Positions 1-8,772 of a stretch of DNA of 64,000 bases are shown in pieces. The notes under the pieces are model-generated. The model searched no databases. It saw only the letters and a list, made by a program, of their open reading frames with translations, and had not been told where the DNA came from. Where the stretch lies: positions 34,127-98,126 of the forward strand of contig JAIBAQ010000004.1 in NCBI GenBank assembly GCA_019695095.1, in the 5' to 3' direction. Numbering within the stretch: the stretch's first letter is position 1; each line of letters starts with the position of its first letter. Position numbers and translations under genes: made by a program. Source of the stretch: Candidatus Hydrogenedentota bacterium. Lineage in GTDB: Bacteria; Hydrogenedentota; Hydrogenedentia; Hydrogenedentales; SLHB01.

Positions 1-1204
1 CGGTGATCGTAAGCGCGAGAATGATGAGCGAAGCGGCCGCCGCATGAAGTAGAGACACGACGGCGCGAGGAATGTCCCACAAGGTATCTGCCAGAAACCA
101 GTGTCCGCTTACGACGCGTTGTCTGGGGCGCATCCCGTGCACGCGCCTTTCGTAGTACCAGGAGATTGCCAGGAAAAGGAAGGCCACACCTGCCGCAAGA
201 ATCCAGTTTGTGCGGAAATTGACGTCATCGATGGTGAGATCTTGATGTGTCTTAACCGCGTCAATACACATGATTGTCGCAATGACCAAGAGAATAATGT
301 CGAGGACTTTTAGAACGACAAAGCCGGACCAATAGTATCCAATCGCCAACAGGAGGCACTCGAAGGCTAGTGCGATTAGCAACCATTCGCCCGCAAGAAC
401 AAACTGAAGAGCAACATTGAGAAGAATGACCGCTTTCGCTATGAAGAGCCTGACGAGGTAGTTGCGGTGCGCACCCAGTGTTTCGGCCCGCCATGCGAAC
501 AGCACGGCCAAAACCGCGAATCCGCCATAGACCGCAGCCGTATACGACGAGAACTCGCGATTAACGACTTGCGCCAGGAAAACGTAGAACGCGGCGGCAT
601 TGAGAATGGCGAGCAACGCATGACGCCTCTTACCTCTACCGAAACGGCGCGAGTCCCGAATGCACAGGTCATTGAATAGCCAGTAACACAACGTGAGCAA
701 CGTCAACGACAGTATTGCCCACGTTGTATCGCTCAGTACCACGTCCACCGGCCGTCTCTCGAAGAACCACCCAAACGTGCTGTAGATAGTTGTAAGGGCA
801 AGAAGCATAAACATGCTCCATTTGCCCATCAGATACGCAAAGATGGCGAGCGCGGCAAGACACGCGCAGGCGAGCAGCGGGATGTTGAGGTTCATCACGG
901 CCAAATCTCTGAACGGAGAATCGGAACCCAGAAGGGTGGTCGATTCCTCGCGCAACGACAAGGCCACGGCGCAGCCGACCATCAGGGTCATGATGACGAG
1001 GATAATGCGCGCCATGACGAAGCGCCCTTTCACGGGCATATATACCGGGGGCGGATCGTTGGCGCGGCGGCCACGCGTTGACTGGGCTTCCCGGTCGGCT
1101 CGCAGTTGCTCCACCTGAAGCGTCAGGTTCTTTACCTGAGACTCCAGTTCGCGTATCCGCTCTTGCGGCTTTGATTGGCCTTCTTCTGGCATGCCCTCAC
1201 TCAT
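1..1204 (-). CDS. Polytopic membrane protein, C-terminus cut by window edge
   Basis: Reading the minus strand from ATG at 1204, the frame stays open to base 1, so about 401 residues are visible and the C-terminus lies outside the window. The first 40 residues are hydrophilic and predicted coiled coil (RIRELESQVKNLTLQVEQL). The rest is a succession of roughly ten hydrophobic segments. An N-terminal coil followed by many membrane spans recalls DUF2339-type proteins, but I see no diagnostic motif, so the family is only a suggestion. The start codon overlaps the stop of the upstream secreted-protein gene in an ATGA arrangement, which implies translational coupling and a shared transcript. Function unknown. 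Confidence 0.75.
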   Translation of the reverse strand, partial: MSEGMPEEGQSKPQERIRELESQVKNLTLQVEQLRADREAQSTRGRRANDPPPVYMPVKGRFVMARIILVIMTLMVGCAVALSLREESTTLLGSDSPFRDLAVMNLNIPLLACACLAALAIFAYLMGKWSMFMLLALTTIYSTFGWFFERRPVDVVLSDTTWAILSLTLLTLCYWLFNDLCIRDSRRFGRGKRRHALLAILNAAAFYVFLAQVVNREFSSYTAAVYGGFAVLAVLFAWRAETLGAHRNYLVRLFIAKAVILLNVALQFVLAGEWLLIALAFECLLLAIGYYWSGFVVLKVLDIILLVIATIMCIDAVKTHQDLTIDDVNFRTNWILAAGVAFLFLAISWYYERRVHGMRPRQRVVSGHWFLADTLWDIPRAVVSLLHAAAASLIILALTIT

Positions 1205-3693
1205 TGTGAAACGGCGCTTTCCGGTTTTCCCTGACACTGGAAGAGCGTTGTGCCCTCAAGAGGCGAACACGTTAGGTCCGAGAATTTCACCGGGCTGACG
1301 AAATTCATAGGCCCGCCCACTATCGTAACAAATCCGTTCCGCTGTGTGATGCTCTTCGCTTCGGGAACCGCTGTCACCACGTAGTGGTGCGTCTGCCCGG
1401 GGCGGACCTTGACCACAAATACGAATCCCACTTTGCCGTCTTGATCCACGTAGGATTGGTACCAATCGTTGCCATAGATCTGCTGGTCGTGAAAGAGCCA
1501 TTTGCCTCCGCGCTCTTCCCACAGCATGGGACCCCGGTGACTGGAAAACCCTTCCACCAGTATAGGCGTCCAATTGTCTCCGTTTTTGAGAGTGAACTCG
1601 GCGAAGCCGCGCGAATCCGCTTTCAATCGCCTTGGGAATCCCGGTACGGCCGTTCCGTGCGTGACTTCAATGGTGGCAAGGTTGTTGCCGTAGAGTTCGC
1701 GCTGCTTCTCAGCCGGTTTGTAGTCCGTATCGGCATTTCCATACGGCATGACAAAGAAGTGCGCCTCGATGTGGTCACCCTTTTCCAGGCGCGTTAGCGA
1801 ACCGGGAGCCGTGAGGAAAAGTTCCGTCCATTCCTTGCCGCCGTAGCTACTGAGGCCGAAGGAACTGACCTGCTTGCCGCCCAGCACACCTTCAAAGCGG
1901 TTCACGAAGAAGGCGATGTTGCCGTTCTTGTGCGAATAGGCAGCTGCAAAGGGCCATTGGGGACCCAACGGCACTCCTTCCAAAGCCCAAGTCTCGTTGG
2001 CGGGGACATCCACGGTAGTCGTTTCGCCTTCCGCGTTCGTGTACGCAACGTGCGGCCAGACGGTCTTGACGATGTAAGCGCCCGCATTCACAAAACGCAG
2101 GTTGTGGGCACTGGTCTCGTCGATATCCACCGGTTCAAGGACATCCAGAACCATCTTGATGAAACTGCGCGCTTCGTCGTCCTGCGGCGCTTCGACGATT
2201 TCCAGGGTGGTCTTGATCTTCTTGTCCTCGGTCAGATAGTCGAGGGCAAAGTTGGCGAGGTTGGGCGAGGTTAGATAGATTCGCGTGTCTTGCAGAAGGT
2301 TGTTGATCCATTTCCCGCCACTCTTGTAACGCAAGCCGCCAATCACCGACACATGATCGTGTTGCGGCTGTTCTGCCCACATCGTGTTCGACAGGCCGCG
2401 CACGTCGGCCAGGATATAGTTGCGGTCATCGTCACGCGGGTACTCGAAGGGGACATAGCAGAAGGTCTCCGTGGGCCCGAGCGATGCGTGGAAATAGTGG
2501 TGATAGAAGCGGATCGACGAAATCTGTTTGAGAGGATGCGTGCCCCAATTCCCGAAAAGGTGATAGACTCTTCCCTCGAACGGCTTATCGTTGGTTATCG
2601 TCAACGGTACGTACGCTTCGCCGTAGGTCTTGTCTCCCTCTTCCTTGCCTTCTTCAAACTCGCTCCCGAAGTTCTTGCACACCTGAACCTGGACGGGCAG
2701 AGGATAGCCGTCCTTGTCGGTTACGACTGCTGCTTCAAGTGTCCCGTACGAGTTATGAACGTTGCAGATAATATCGACCGGAGCCTGCCATTCCGGAATG
2801 GAAGCCGCCTTGGATGCAGTCAAGTCGACGCGGATACGCTGATTGGGGTTGACACACGCATCTTCGAATTCTTGAGGGCCACGAAACATCGTGGTCACGT
2901 CGTAGAACCCTTTTCGGTGGGCGTATCCGTTGAAGACTCCTCCTTTGGCTTCAATGTTTATCGCCTGCGCATACATTTCGTTGCGAACGAGGTGGAGCAG
3001 GTCGTCAAAGGACTCGCCCGCCAGGAATATCATGGTGTCTGTCCAATGGGTGTCCGGCGCGGATGTGCGTTTGTGTCCTGTCTGCAGGATGAGCCCCGGT
3101 CGTTGGTGAATGGTGTTGGGGATCTTCTTGCCCGTAACGTCTTGCGGGGAAACGACGATCGCCAAAGCCGGGGGCGTCTCGCCCTTAAAGCTCTCCAGTT
3201 GTACGCGAAGTTGTTCTTCGTTTGGGGGCATGACGAGAGCGAACTTCGCACCGCCTACCCACCCCAATTCGAATTCCCCTTTCGCTTCTTTGGGATGCAC
3301 AACCACGTTTACGTACACGCGCTTGGCATAGCAGTAGAGCACGATCTCCATGTCTGCCTTGAGATCCGGGTGGTACAGGTCACGCAAATGCACTTCGTAC
3401 ATTTGCGTTCCGAAGGAATAGATGTTGAACCGTCCTGGACCCTGGATGCTGCCCTTGTTCAAGGTCGGCGTGAGGGTATACTGATTGAAGAGCTCGAAGT
3501 TGCCGACGGTGAAGGTCTTGAGAAACGCTCGATTATCGAGACGGAGAACGTACGTCTGGCCTTCGACAACCAACTCGTTGCGTTCGGGGGATTCGAACCG
3601 TACAGATACCGCCGCCTGATCGTTGGTCGCGGCGAATCCCCATGCCGATACCGAAATGATTGGCGCGAAAAGAAGAACTATCCAATGCCGCAT
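1201..3693 (-). CDS. Large secreted protein of unknown function
   Basis: An 830-aa product beginning with a clear Sec signal peptide (MRHWIVLLFAPIISVSAWGFA, cleavage probably near residue 21). The mature part has no membrane span and is rich in beta-strand-like alternation and aromatic residues, as in large beta-sandwich or glycoside-hydrolase-like extracellular proteins. I do not recognise a catalytic motif. The ATG at 3693 gives the signal peptide directly. The stop overlaps the start of the following membrane-protein gene by 4 bp, so the two probably act together at the cell envelope. A long antisense frame (2290-3834, plus strand) is a shadow of this gene. Confidence 0.85.
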   Translation of the reverse strand: MRHWIVLLFAPIISVSAWGFAATNDQAAVSVRFESPERNELVVEGQTYVLRLDNRAFLKTFTVGNFELFNQYTLTPTLNKGSIQGPGRFNIYSFGTQMYEVHLRDLYHPDLKADMEIVLYCYAKRVYVNVVVHPKEAKGEFELGWVGGAKFALVMPPNEEQLRVQLESFKGETPPALAIVVSPQDVTGKKIPNTIHQRPGLILQTGHKRTSAPDTHWTDTMIFLAGESFDDLLHLVRNEMYAQAINIEAKGGVFNGYAHRKGFYDVTTMFRGPQEFEDACVNPNQRIRVDLTASKAASIPEWQAPVDIICNVHNSYGTLEAAVVTDKDGYPLPVQVQVCKNFGSEFEEGKEEGDKTYGEAYVPLTITNDKPFEGRVYHLFGNWGTHPLKQISSIRFYHHYFHASLGPTETFCYVPFEYPRDDDRNYILADVRGLSNTMWAEQPQHDHVSVIGGLRYKSGGKWINNLLQDTRIYLTSPNLANFALDYLTEDKKIKTTLEIVEAPQDDEARSFIKMVLDVLEPVDIDETSAHNLRFVNAGAYIVKTVWPHVAYTNAEGETTTVDVPANETWALEGVPLGPQWPFAAAYSHKNGNIAFFVNRFEGVLGGKQVSSFGLSSYGGKEWTELFLTAPGSLTRLEKGDHIEAHFFVMPYGNADTDYKPAEKQRELYGNNLATIEVTHGTAVPGFPRRLKADSRGFAEFTLKNGDNWTPILVEGFSSHRGPMLWEERGGKWLFHDQQIYGNDWYQSYVDQDGKVGFVFVVKVRPGQTHHYVVTAVPEAKSITQRNGFVTIVGGPMNFVSPVKFSDLTCSPLEGTTLFQCQGKPESAVSQ

Positions 3694-3847
3694 ACATATG
3701 ATTCCAATGTGCCCTGTTGCTCGAACGGATTCTATCGTTCACAGCGATTCTTTTCCACACCGCGCGACGGTTATTGGGGGAGATGCCGGGAGGCAAGTAA
3801 CGCCGGAATTGATCTGAGCGCGATCTGCCGATAGACTTTGGCGCGCT

Positions 3848-5377
3848 ATGGCAAACCCAACCCGAAAACCGACAAGACTGGCCGCGTTGCGTCTGAAGTA
3901 TCGAGGACGTTTCGACGCGGTGATGATGATTGTGTATCTGCTCATCGTCAACGTGTGGGCGCTGTGGGCCTATCCGCTCGGAAGGGACTATGCCATTCTT
4001 GCCGATCCCAGGGGCGAGGCGCCGGGCGTTTGCGGAGCCGTGATTGCGTATCTGGCAGACGCATTCGGAGCGTGGATTGCCGGATATCACCTCTTTAACT
4101 TTGCGCTCCTTTATGCCTGCATGCTCTGCATCTATCGCATTGTGAATTGCGCAATCGGCGGGCCGTGGTGGCTGGGTACGCTCGCAGCGACGCTTTTCAT
4201 GGCAAACCCGGTCCACACGGAATCCGTACTCAACCTGACAGGCTCCGCGGACTTGCTGCCTGCTTTGGCCGTTCTGTTATTCATGGCTGCTTATACGAGC
4301 ACTATCGCTAAACCGGCGGTCTTCCGTTTGATTCTGTCCCTCGTGCTCTTCGTCGTGGCCGTGGCACTCTTTCCACAGAATTGTGCCTTGGTAATCGTAG
4401 TCCTGCTTTATGAATGGTTGATCGTACCCGCCGAACGGCGAAACCTGGCGCGCACCTTTGCATTCGTGCTTGTCGGCATGGCAGGGATTGCCATGCACGC
4501 GAACGCCCTGCTGCAGTCTCTGCCTGAGTTCCCGGAGAGGCTCGCATCCCTTTATTTCCTTTTCTATCCAATCGGATACTTGCCACGGACAGTCGCTTTC
4601 TTTCAGGCAAATCCGTGGGCAGACTGGCTCGTTGCTCTGATTGCCGTGTTTCTTGTTGCGCTTGTGTGTCGTGGCGCGAGGCGTCCAGCGATACTATTTG
4701 GAGTTCTGGCGATGGTGGCAGTCCGCATTGCCCCCGGTTCTGGTCCGCTGGATCCGGTACACCTCATTGGCGGTGGGCAATTGCTGACGGCTAACGCATT
4801 CTATGCCCTTGCTCTGGTTGCTCTTTTCTTCCGAATCATGGGACATCCCAAGTGGCGGTTCCCGATGGTCACGCTGACTACCGGATTTGCAGCGGTCTTC
4901 TTGATTCTCCAATTCTCGGCCAATCTCGACTGGACGAGAGCGGGCAAAAAGGTTAAGGAGTTTCAGCAGGAAGTCGCTACCCGTACCGCGGAGGAGCCAG
5001 GCACAATTGTTGGCGTGGCGCCCGATTGGCAGAGTGTGGGGTGGGCGCCTATGAATCTGTCGGATTCGATTCAGTTTTCAACGCCTTTCAGCCAACCCGC
5101 GACGCATGTTTCTCTGCTGAAGCTCTCCGCCCCGGACAGGAAGGCGTATCAAGTCGAGTCGGATACGGATACTCCTGCAGTCGCCCGATTCAAGTTTGGC
5201 ACCGAGCACAAGGAAGGTTTTTCTCACATGGGCGCGCTTGAGACCTCGGAGGGGTATCGTTTGACGCAGTCCGAGAGCCTGGAAAAGGCAGTCAGAGGCG
5301 TGTCTGCGCGGACTCTGATTGTTGAGATTGTCCCGGAGGGTAGAGAGCTGCCTCGCATAATTCTGCCCGGCAATTAG
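3848..5377 (+). CDS. GT-C-like polytopic membrane protein
   Basis: A 509-aa protein with about ten hydrophobic segments and a basic N-terminus. Two regions align by eye with the TMTC/PMT-type gene at 49504-51219: an early lumenal loop with acidic residues (GRDYAILAD) and the NPVHTESVLNLTGSADLL stretch, equivalent to HPLHTEAVAYISGRADPM there. This suggests a divergent GT-C glycosyltransferase using a lipid-linked sugar donor at the membrane. The C-terminal 130 residues are soluble and not recognised; there is no TPR array as in the paralogue. No good Shine-Dalgarno sequence precedes the ATG. The gene converges on and overlaps the 3' end of the next gene by 4 bp. Confidence 0.8.
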   Translation: MANPTRKPTRLAALRLKYRGRFDAVMMIVYLLIVNVWALWAYPLGRDYAILADPRGEAPGVCGAVIAYLADAFGAWIAGYHLFNFALLYACMLCIYRIVNCAIGGPWWLGTLAATLFMANPVHTESVLNLTGSADLLPALAVLLFMAAYTSTIAKPAVFRLILSLVLFVVAVALFPQNCALVIVVLLYEWLIVPAERRNLARTFAFVLVGMAGIAMHANALLQSLPEFPERLASLYFLFYPIGYLPRTVAFFQANPWADWLVALIAVFLVALVCRGARRPAILFGVLAMVAVRIAPGSGPLDPVHLIGGGQLLTANAFYALALVALFFRIMGHPKWRFPMVTLTTGFAAVFLILQFSANLDWTRAGKKVKEFQQEVATRTAEEPGTIVGVAPDWQSVGWAPMNLSDSIQFSTPFSQPATHVSLLKLSAPDRKAYQVESDTDTPAVARFKFGTEHKEGFSHMGALETSEGYRLTQSESLEKAVRGVSARTLIVEIVPEGRELPRIILPGN

Positions 5378-6048
5378 CGCGGGAAGAATCCAGTGGCAAG
5401 ACCAAGACCAATACTTGCCAGCAGTAGAGTTGTTGCCCACACCAGCGTTGTGGAGGCCAGCCGCCAGTTTCTCAGGAGGGGAAGCACCGAGTATCCAGCG
5501 GCGTAGGCCACGGGCACAAACGCGGGAACCGAGAACCAATCGGAAGTTGACTCGTGATAGCGCCACATACCCGCCCACACGAAGAGGTTCTCCCCAAGGA
5601 TTCCCAGCAAGAGCGCCGTGAGCGCAGTGTTTGCCACGGCCCACTTCATTTCAAATCCAAATTCGAGCGTACGGCGCCCCACGTAGAAGATGTGTGTCGA
5701 TGAGAGCCAACCGATAAGCATGCAGTAGACTGGGGTTTTCCAAACCTGCGGTCCTAAAGCGACATATTCTCCCCACCAGCCCACGGTTTGCGTCACGAAA
5801 CCTTCACCAATGGGCCACGCGAGGGCAACCATAGCCCCAAACTGCACTGCGGGGCGGAGAGAGCTGGGGATGCGGAGGGACCAAAGCGTCTGCAGGAGAA
5901 TCGGGACTGCTGACAACACGTAGCATAGTGCCGTGGAATGCCACCAACAGTTGGCAATAAAGCCGATGCAGGCCAGCGAGTTGCTCGCCAGAATCAGAGT
6001 GTCGGTCGTTGTCCACTGTGAGCGTATCTTTTTCCATATTTCTTTCAT
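5374..6048 (-). CDS. Hypothetical integral membrane protein
   Basis: A 224-aa protein with about seven hydrophobic helices, ending in a hydrophobic helix and a short FPR tail. I start it at ATG 6048 (MKEIWKKIRSQW), where a basic N-terminus precedes the first helix. The open frame extends upstream to 6594, but that extension runs antisense to the small basic-protein gene and its promoter and has no protein-like character. Conserved-looking features are the aromatic loops LFVWAGMWRYHES and ALGPQVWKTP. I do not recognise the family with confidence. It is divergent from the gene at 6241 across a 192-bp spacer. Confidence 0.75.
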   Translation of the reverse strand: MKEIWKKIRSQWTTTDTLILASNSLACIGFIANCWWHSTALCYVLSAVPILLQTLWSLRIPSSLRPAVQFGAMVALAWPIGEGFVTQTVGWWGEYVALGPQVWKTPVYCMLIGWLSSTHIFYVGRRTLEFGFEMKWAVANTALTALLLGILGENLFVWAGMWRYHESTSDWFSVPAFVPVAYAAGYSVLPLLRNWRLASTTLVWATTLLLASIGLGLATGFFPR

Positions 6049-6116
6049 AATTATCTGTAGAATACCCGTAATATTAATGAAGTTCCATGCGTAATTGTGC
6101 AGAATTCCAAGTTTTG

Positions 6117-6145
6117 TTGACGCAGTACACTCCCGGTTGTATAAT
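6117..6145 (+). promoter_or_regulatory. Sigma-70-type promoter of the small basic protein gene
   Basis: TTGACG (6117-6122), a 17-bp spacer, then TATAAT (6140-6145). This is one of the closest matches to the vegetative consensus in the window and points at the 6241 gene, giving a leader of about 90 nt. Confidence 0.75.
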
Positions 6146-6240
6146 TCGCTCAACGGTCCGGATTCCATGCGGAAGACCCGGAAAGTGAAGGAATTTAGGG
6201 GAGCAATCATTAACGGTACCGGGTAATGGAGAACTGACCA

Positions 6241-6510
6241 ATGCCAACCGCTGCGAACCCCATTAAGTCTGTAGTCGATCTTTGCACGAAATTCATCGAG
6301 GCCAAGAAGGGCTCCTGGGATCACGATGCCTGGGAAGGACTTCTCGCGCAAGTTGCTAAGACCGGAATCGAGATTACGGACGAGGTCAAGATAAACCTCG
6401 GCAACATGCTTGAGGCCGGTAAGTACTTCTATAAATTGGCCCCGGCCGCAGCTCCCAAGAAGGCAGCCGCCAAGCCCAAAGCCAAGCCGAAGGCCAAATC
6501 CAAGGGCTAA
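6241..6510 (+). CDS. Small histone-H1-like basic-tail protein
   Basis: An 89-aa protein in two parts. Residues 1-66 are a compact, mixed-charge, probably helical domain (starts MPTAANPIKSVVDLCTKF). Residues 67-89 are an Ala/Lys/Pro tail with PKAKPKAKSKG-type repeats, as in bacterial histone-H1-like and other nucleic-acid-binding tails. A DNA or RNA compaction or binding role is inferred from the tail only; the globular part is not recognised. A strong promoter sits about 100 bp upstream, so the protein is probably abundant. No operon partner: the next gene begins 123 bp downstream with its own ribosome binding site. Confidence 0.85.
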   Translation: MPTAANPIKSVVDLCTKFIEAKKGSWDHDAWEGLLAQVAKTGIEITDEVKINLGNMLEAGKYFYKLAPAAAPKKAAAKPKAKPKAKSKG

Positions 6511-6633
6511 AGTTCTTCGCTTGATCCGCTCACAACCTACTCCCGCGCGATTGGTCTGCTCGGCAGTGAAAACCTGTCTGGTAGCGTGTAGCACGTGAGG
6601 TGTGTCTAGTCTTAGCCTGGTACGGAGGGGGAT

Positions 6634-7518
6634 ATGTTCCGCTTAGGGATAATCGGGTCCGACAACAGCCACGCTGAGGCGTTCAGCAAGTTGACCAATC
6701 TCGATGAGGGCTATAACGGCCTCAAGATCGAAGATGCCCGAGTGACTCATATCTACGGAACCGACCCGGTCCGGACGAAAGAAGTCGCCGAGAAAGGCAA
6801 GATTCCCAATATCGTCACGCGTCTGGAGGATATGCTGGCGGGCGTCGACGGCGTATTGTGTGTTTGGCGTCATGGCAGCAAGCACCTTCGCGATACACTT
6901 CCCTTTCTGAAGGCGGGTATTCCGGCATTTGTGGACAAGCCCTTGGCAAGCAGCGTTGCAGACGCGCGGCAACTCATCGAAACGGCCCAGCAAGCCAAGG
7001 TGGGTTTCACGTCCTTTTCCACACTTTATTTTGCGCAAAGCACAGTAGCTTACATTGAGGAACTCAAGAAGACTGCGGGCACGTTGACAGCGGGGTGCAG
7101 TTCAGGTCCCGCCAAGCTGGACGATGAATACGATGGGATCTTTTTCTACGGAATTCACGCTGTTCAGATGATGAACGCGGTCTGGGGATACGGGTGTGAG
7201 AGTGTGCAGGCAGTGGCGCACAACAACAACTGTGTGGCCGTCTGCAAGTTTGCGGGAGGCGCCCTGGTCACGCTCAACTTGATGGGTAACGCGAAATACG
7301 CTTTCCACACCGTCGCCTTCGGCACTGAGGGGTGGAAAGAGATGACGGGTGAGGCGTCAACTTCCTATTACGACGGCATGAAGATAATCCTGGATGTGAT
7401 GCGCACCGGCAAGTGGGTGCTTACGCCTGAGCAGATGCTTGAGCCGATCCAGATCCTGGCGGCGATTCAGAAGAGTGTCGCGGAAGGGCGCGAAGTGAAG
7501 CTGGCGGAAGTGTCATAG
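6634..7518 (+). CDS. Gfo/Idh/MocA-family oxidoreductase
   Basis: A 294-aa cytoplasmic protein preceded by a strong GGAGGGGG ribosome binding site. The N-terminus is the Rossmann strand of the family (MFRLGIIGSDNSHAEAF), with the canonical glycine-rich loop altered to GSDNSHA, as in a distinct Gfo/Idh subgroup. The VDKPLA stretch (near residue 100) corresponds to the family EKP motif with its catalytic or NAD-positioning lysine. It is shorter than the usual 330-400 aa. Expected activity is NAD(P)-dependent oxidation or reduction of a sugar or cyclitol; the substrate cannot be told. It is followed within 4 bp by a class V aminotransferase gene and then an SDR, an arrangement consistent with an amino-sugar or keto-sugar catabolic operon. 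Confidence 0.9.
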   Translation: MFRLGIIGSDNSHAEAFSKLTNLDEGYNGLKIEDARVTHIYGTDPVRTKEVAEKGKIPNIVTRLEDMLAGVDGVLCVWRHGSKHLRDTLPFLKAGIPAFVDKPLASSVADARQLIETAQQAKVGFTSFSTLYFAQSTVAYIEELKKTAGTLTAGCSSGPAKLDDEYDGIFFYGIHAVQMMNAVWGYGCESVQAVAHNNNCVAVCKFAGGALVTLNLMGNAKYAFHTVAFGTEGWKEMTGEASTSYYDGMKIILDVMRTGKWVLTPEQMLEPIQILAAIQKSVAEGREVKLAEVS

Positions 7519-7521
7519 AGT

Positions 7522-8727
7522 TTGCCCATCACGTATACTCCCATGACCATGACTATCGACCAAATCATTCACACCGAGGCAGTCCGCCGAAAAGAGTTTC
7601 CTGTTGTCGCCGAGCGTATCTTTCTGGCACACGCTGGCGTGGCGCCCTTGCCTCGTGTCGCGGCGGACGCTATGCGCGAGTTTTGCGATCACGGCGTGGT
7701 CAACGCGCAGGAGAATCCGTGGTCGTGGGGAAAGGTGTTGTCGGCGCGAGCATCCGCGGCGGCGCTGATCAGTTGTACGCCCGAGGAAATCGCCCTGCTG
7801 GGACCCACCTCGCTGGGTGTGAGTCTGGTTGCCAATGGAATCCCTTGGGACGCCGGCGACCAAGTGCTCTACTACCGGGACGATTATCCCGCCAACGTTT
7901 ACCCCTGGACCAACCTGGTCGAGCGGGGTGTGGAACCCGTTTCGCTGACCCCCCGGCACCACGGTGTAATCACGTGGGACCTCATTGAAGCCGCCTTGAC
8001 GCCGCGCACCCGGCTAGTCGCTCTGGCTTCCTGCAATTTCCTGACAGGGTATCGTATCGACGTCGATACCATTGGCAAGAATCTGCGCAGCCGGGGGATC
8101 TTGTTCTCGCTGGATGCCATCCAGACGCTCGGGGCGTTTCCCGTGTCGGTAGAGCATGTCGACTTCCTCAGTGCCGATTCGCATAAGTGGCTGCTTGGTC
8201 CGGCGGCGGCAGGTATCTTTTACGTGAAACGCAGCCGTTTTGAAGAGTTGAGACCTTCTCTTCTTGGAAGCTGGAACGTAGTCTCCCCGCAATTTGTCGC
8301 GCAGGACAACATCCAATTCGAAGACACGGCTCGCCGATATGAACCCGGTATGCTCAATCTACCGGGGATAATCGGCATGGGTGCGTCGATGGACTTGCTC
8401 AGAAAGTTAAATATATCTGACATAGCGAAGCGTCTTATCTTGCTTCATGATGCTTTGCTGGAAATTCTTAAGAAAATTGGGTTTAGGCCGTATACAGACG
8501 AGGATCAGCTTTGTGATTTGCCAGATGCGGTCTGGAAATCAGGTATTGTAACGGTGACTCATCCAAAGGCGGATATAAAGGAGTTGGCTCGGACCCTCGA
8601 CTCGAAGGGTGTGGTCGTCTCCTATCGCCAAGACCGGGCAGGAACCCCTGTCATCCGCTTTTCTCCCCATTTCTACAATACGGAAGAAGAATTCGAGCGA
8701 GTTGCCGCCATATTGGCGAATGTATAA
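7522..8727 (+). CDS. Class V aminotransferase (cysteine desulfurase-like fold)
   Basis: A PLP enzyme of the class V/NifS fold. Lys222 in ADSHKWLLGP is the Schiff-base lysine, and Asp198 in FSLDAIQT pairs with the pyridine nitrogen. The fold's substrate-loop region YYRDDYPANVYPW is present. No cysteine loop of a desulfurase is visible, so a transaminase or lyase acting on small amino compounds is more likely. I used the TTG at 7522 (401 aa), which follows the upstream stop by 3 bp; ATG codons at 7543 and 7549 are alternatives. About 8401-8580 the gene becomes markedly A+T-rich compared with its flanks. Confidence 0.9.
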   Translation: MPITYTPMTMTIDQIIHTEAVRRKEFPVVAERIFLAHAGVAPLPRVAADAMREFCDHGVVNAQENPWSWGKVLSARASAAALISCTPEEIALLGPTSLGVSLVANGIPWDAGDQVLYYRDDYPANVYPWTNLVERGVEPVSLTPRHHGVITWDLIEAALTPRTRLVALASCNFLTGYRIDVDTIGKNLRSRGILFSLDAIQTLGAFPVSVEHVDFLSADSHKWLLGPAAAGIFYVKRSRFEELRPSLLGSWNVVSPQFVAQDNIQFEDTARRYEPGMLNLPGIIGMGASMDLLRKLNISDIAKRLILLHDALLEILKKIGFRPYTDEDQLCDLPDAVWKSGIVTVTHPKADIKELARTLDSKGVVVSYRQDRAGTPVIRFSPHFYNTEEEFERVAAILANV

Positions 8728-8772
8728 CGTCGTTTACTTCGGTTTGCCCCTGCAAGGCTGAGGATTACTGCT

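Noticed and set aside
2290..3834. 514-aa open frame on the plus strand
   Set aside because: It lies entirely antisense to the 830-aa secreted protein gene, which has a signal peptide and a coupled downstream gene; the plus frame has no domain or ribosome binding site.
5374..6594. 406-aa version of the membrane protein at 5374-6048
   Set aside because: The upstream 182 codons run antisense to the small basic-protein gene and its near-consensus promoter; protein-like sequence begins only at ATG 6048.
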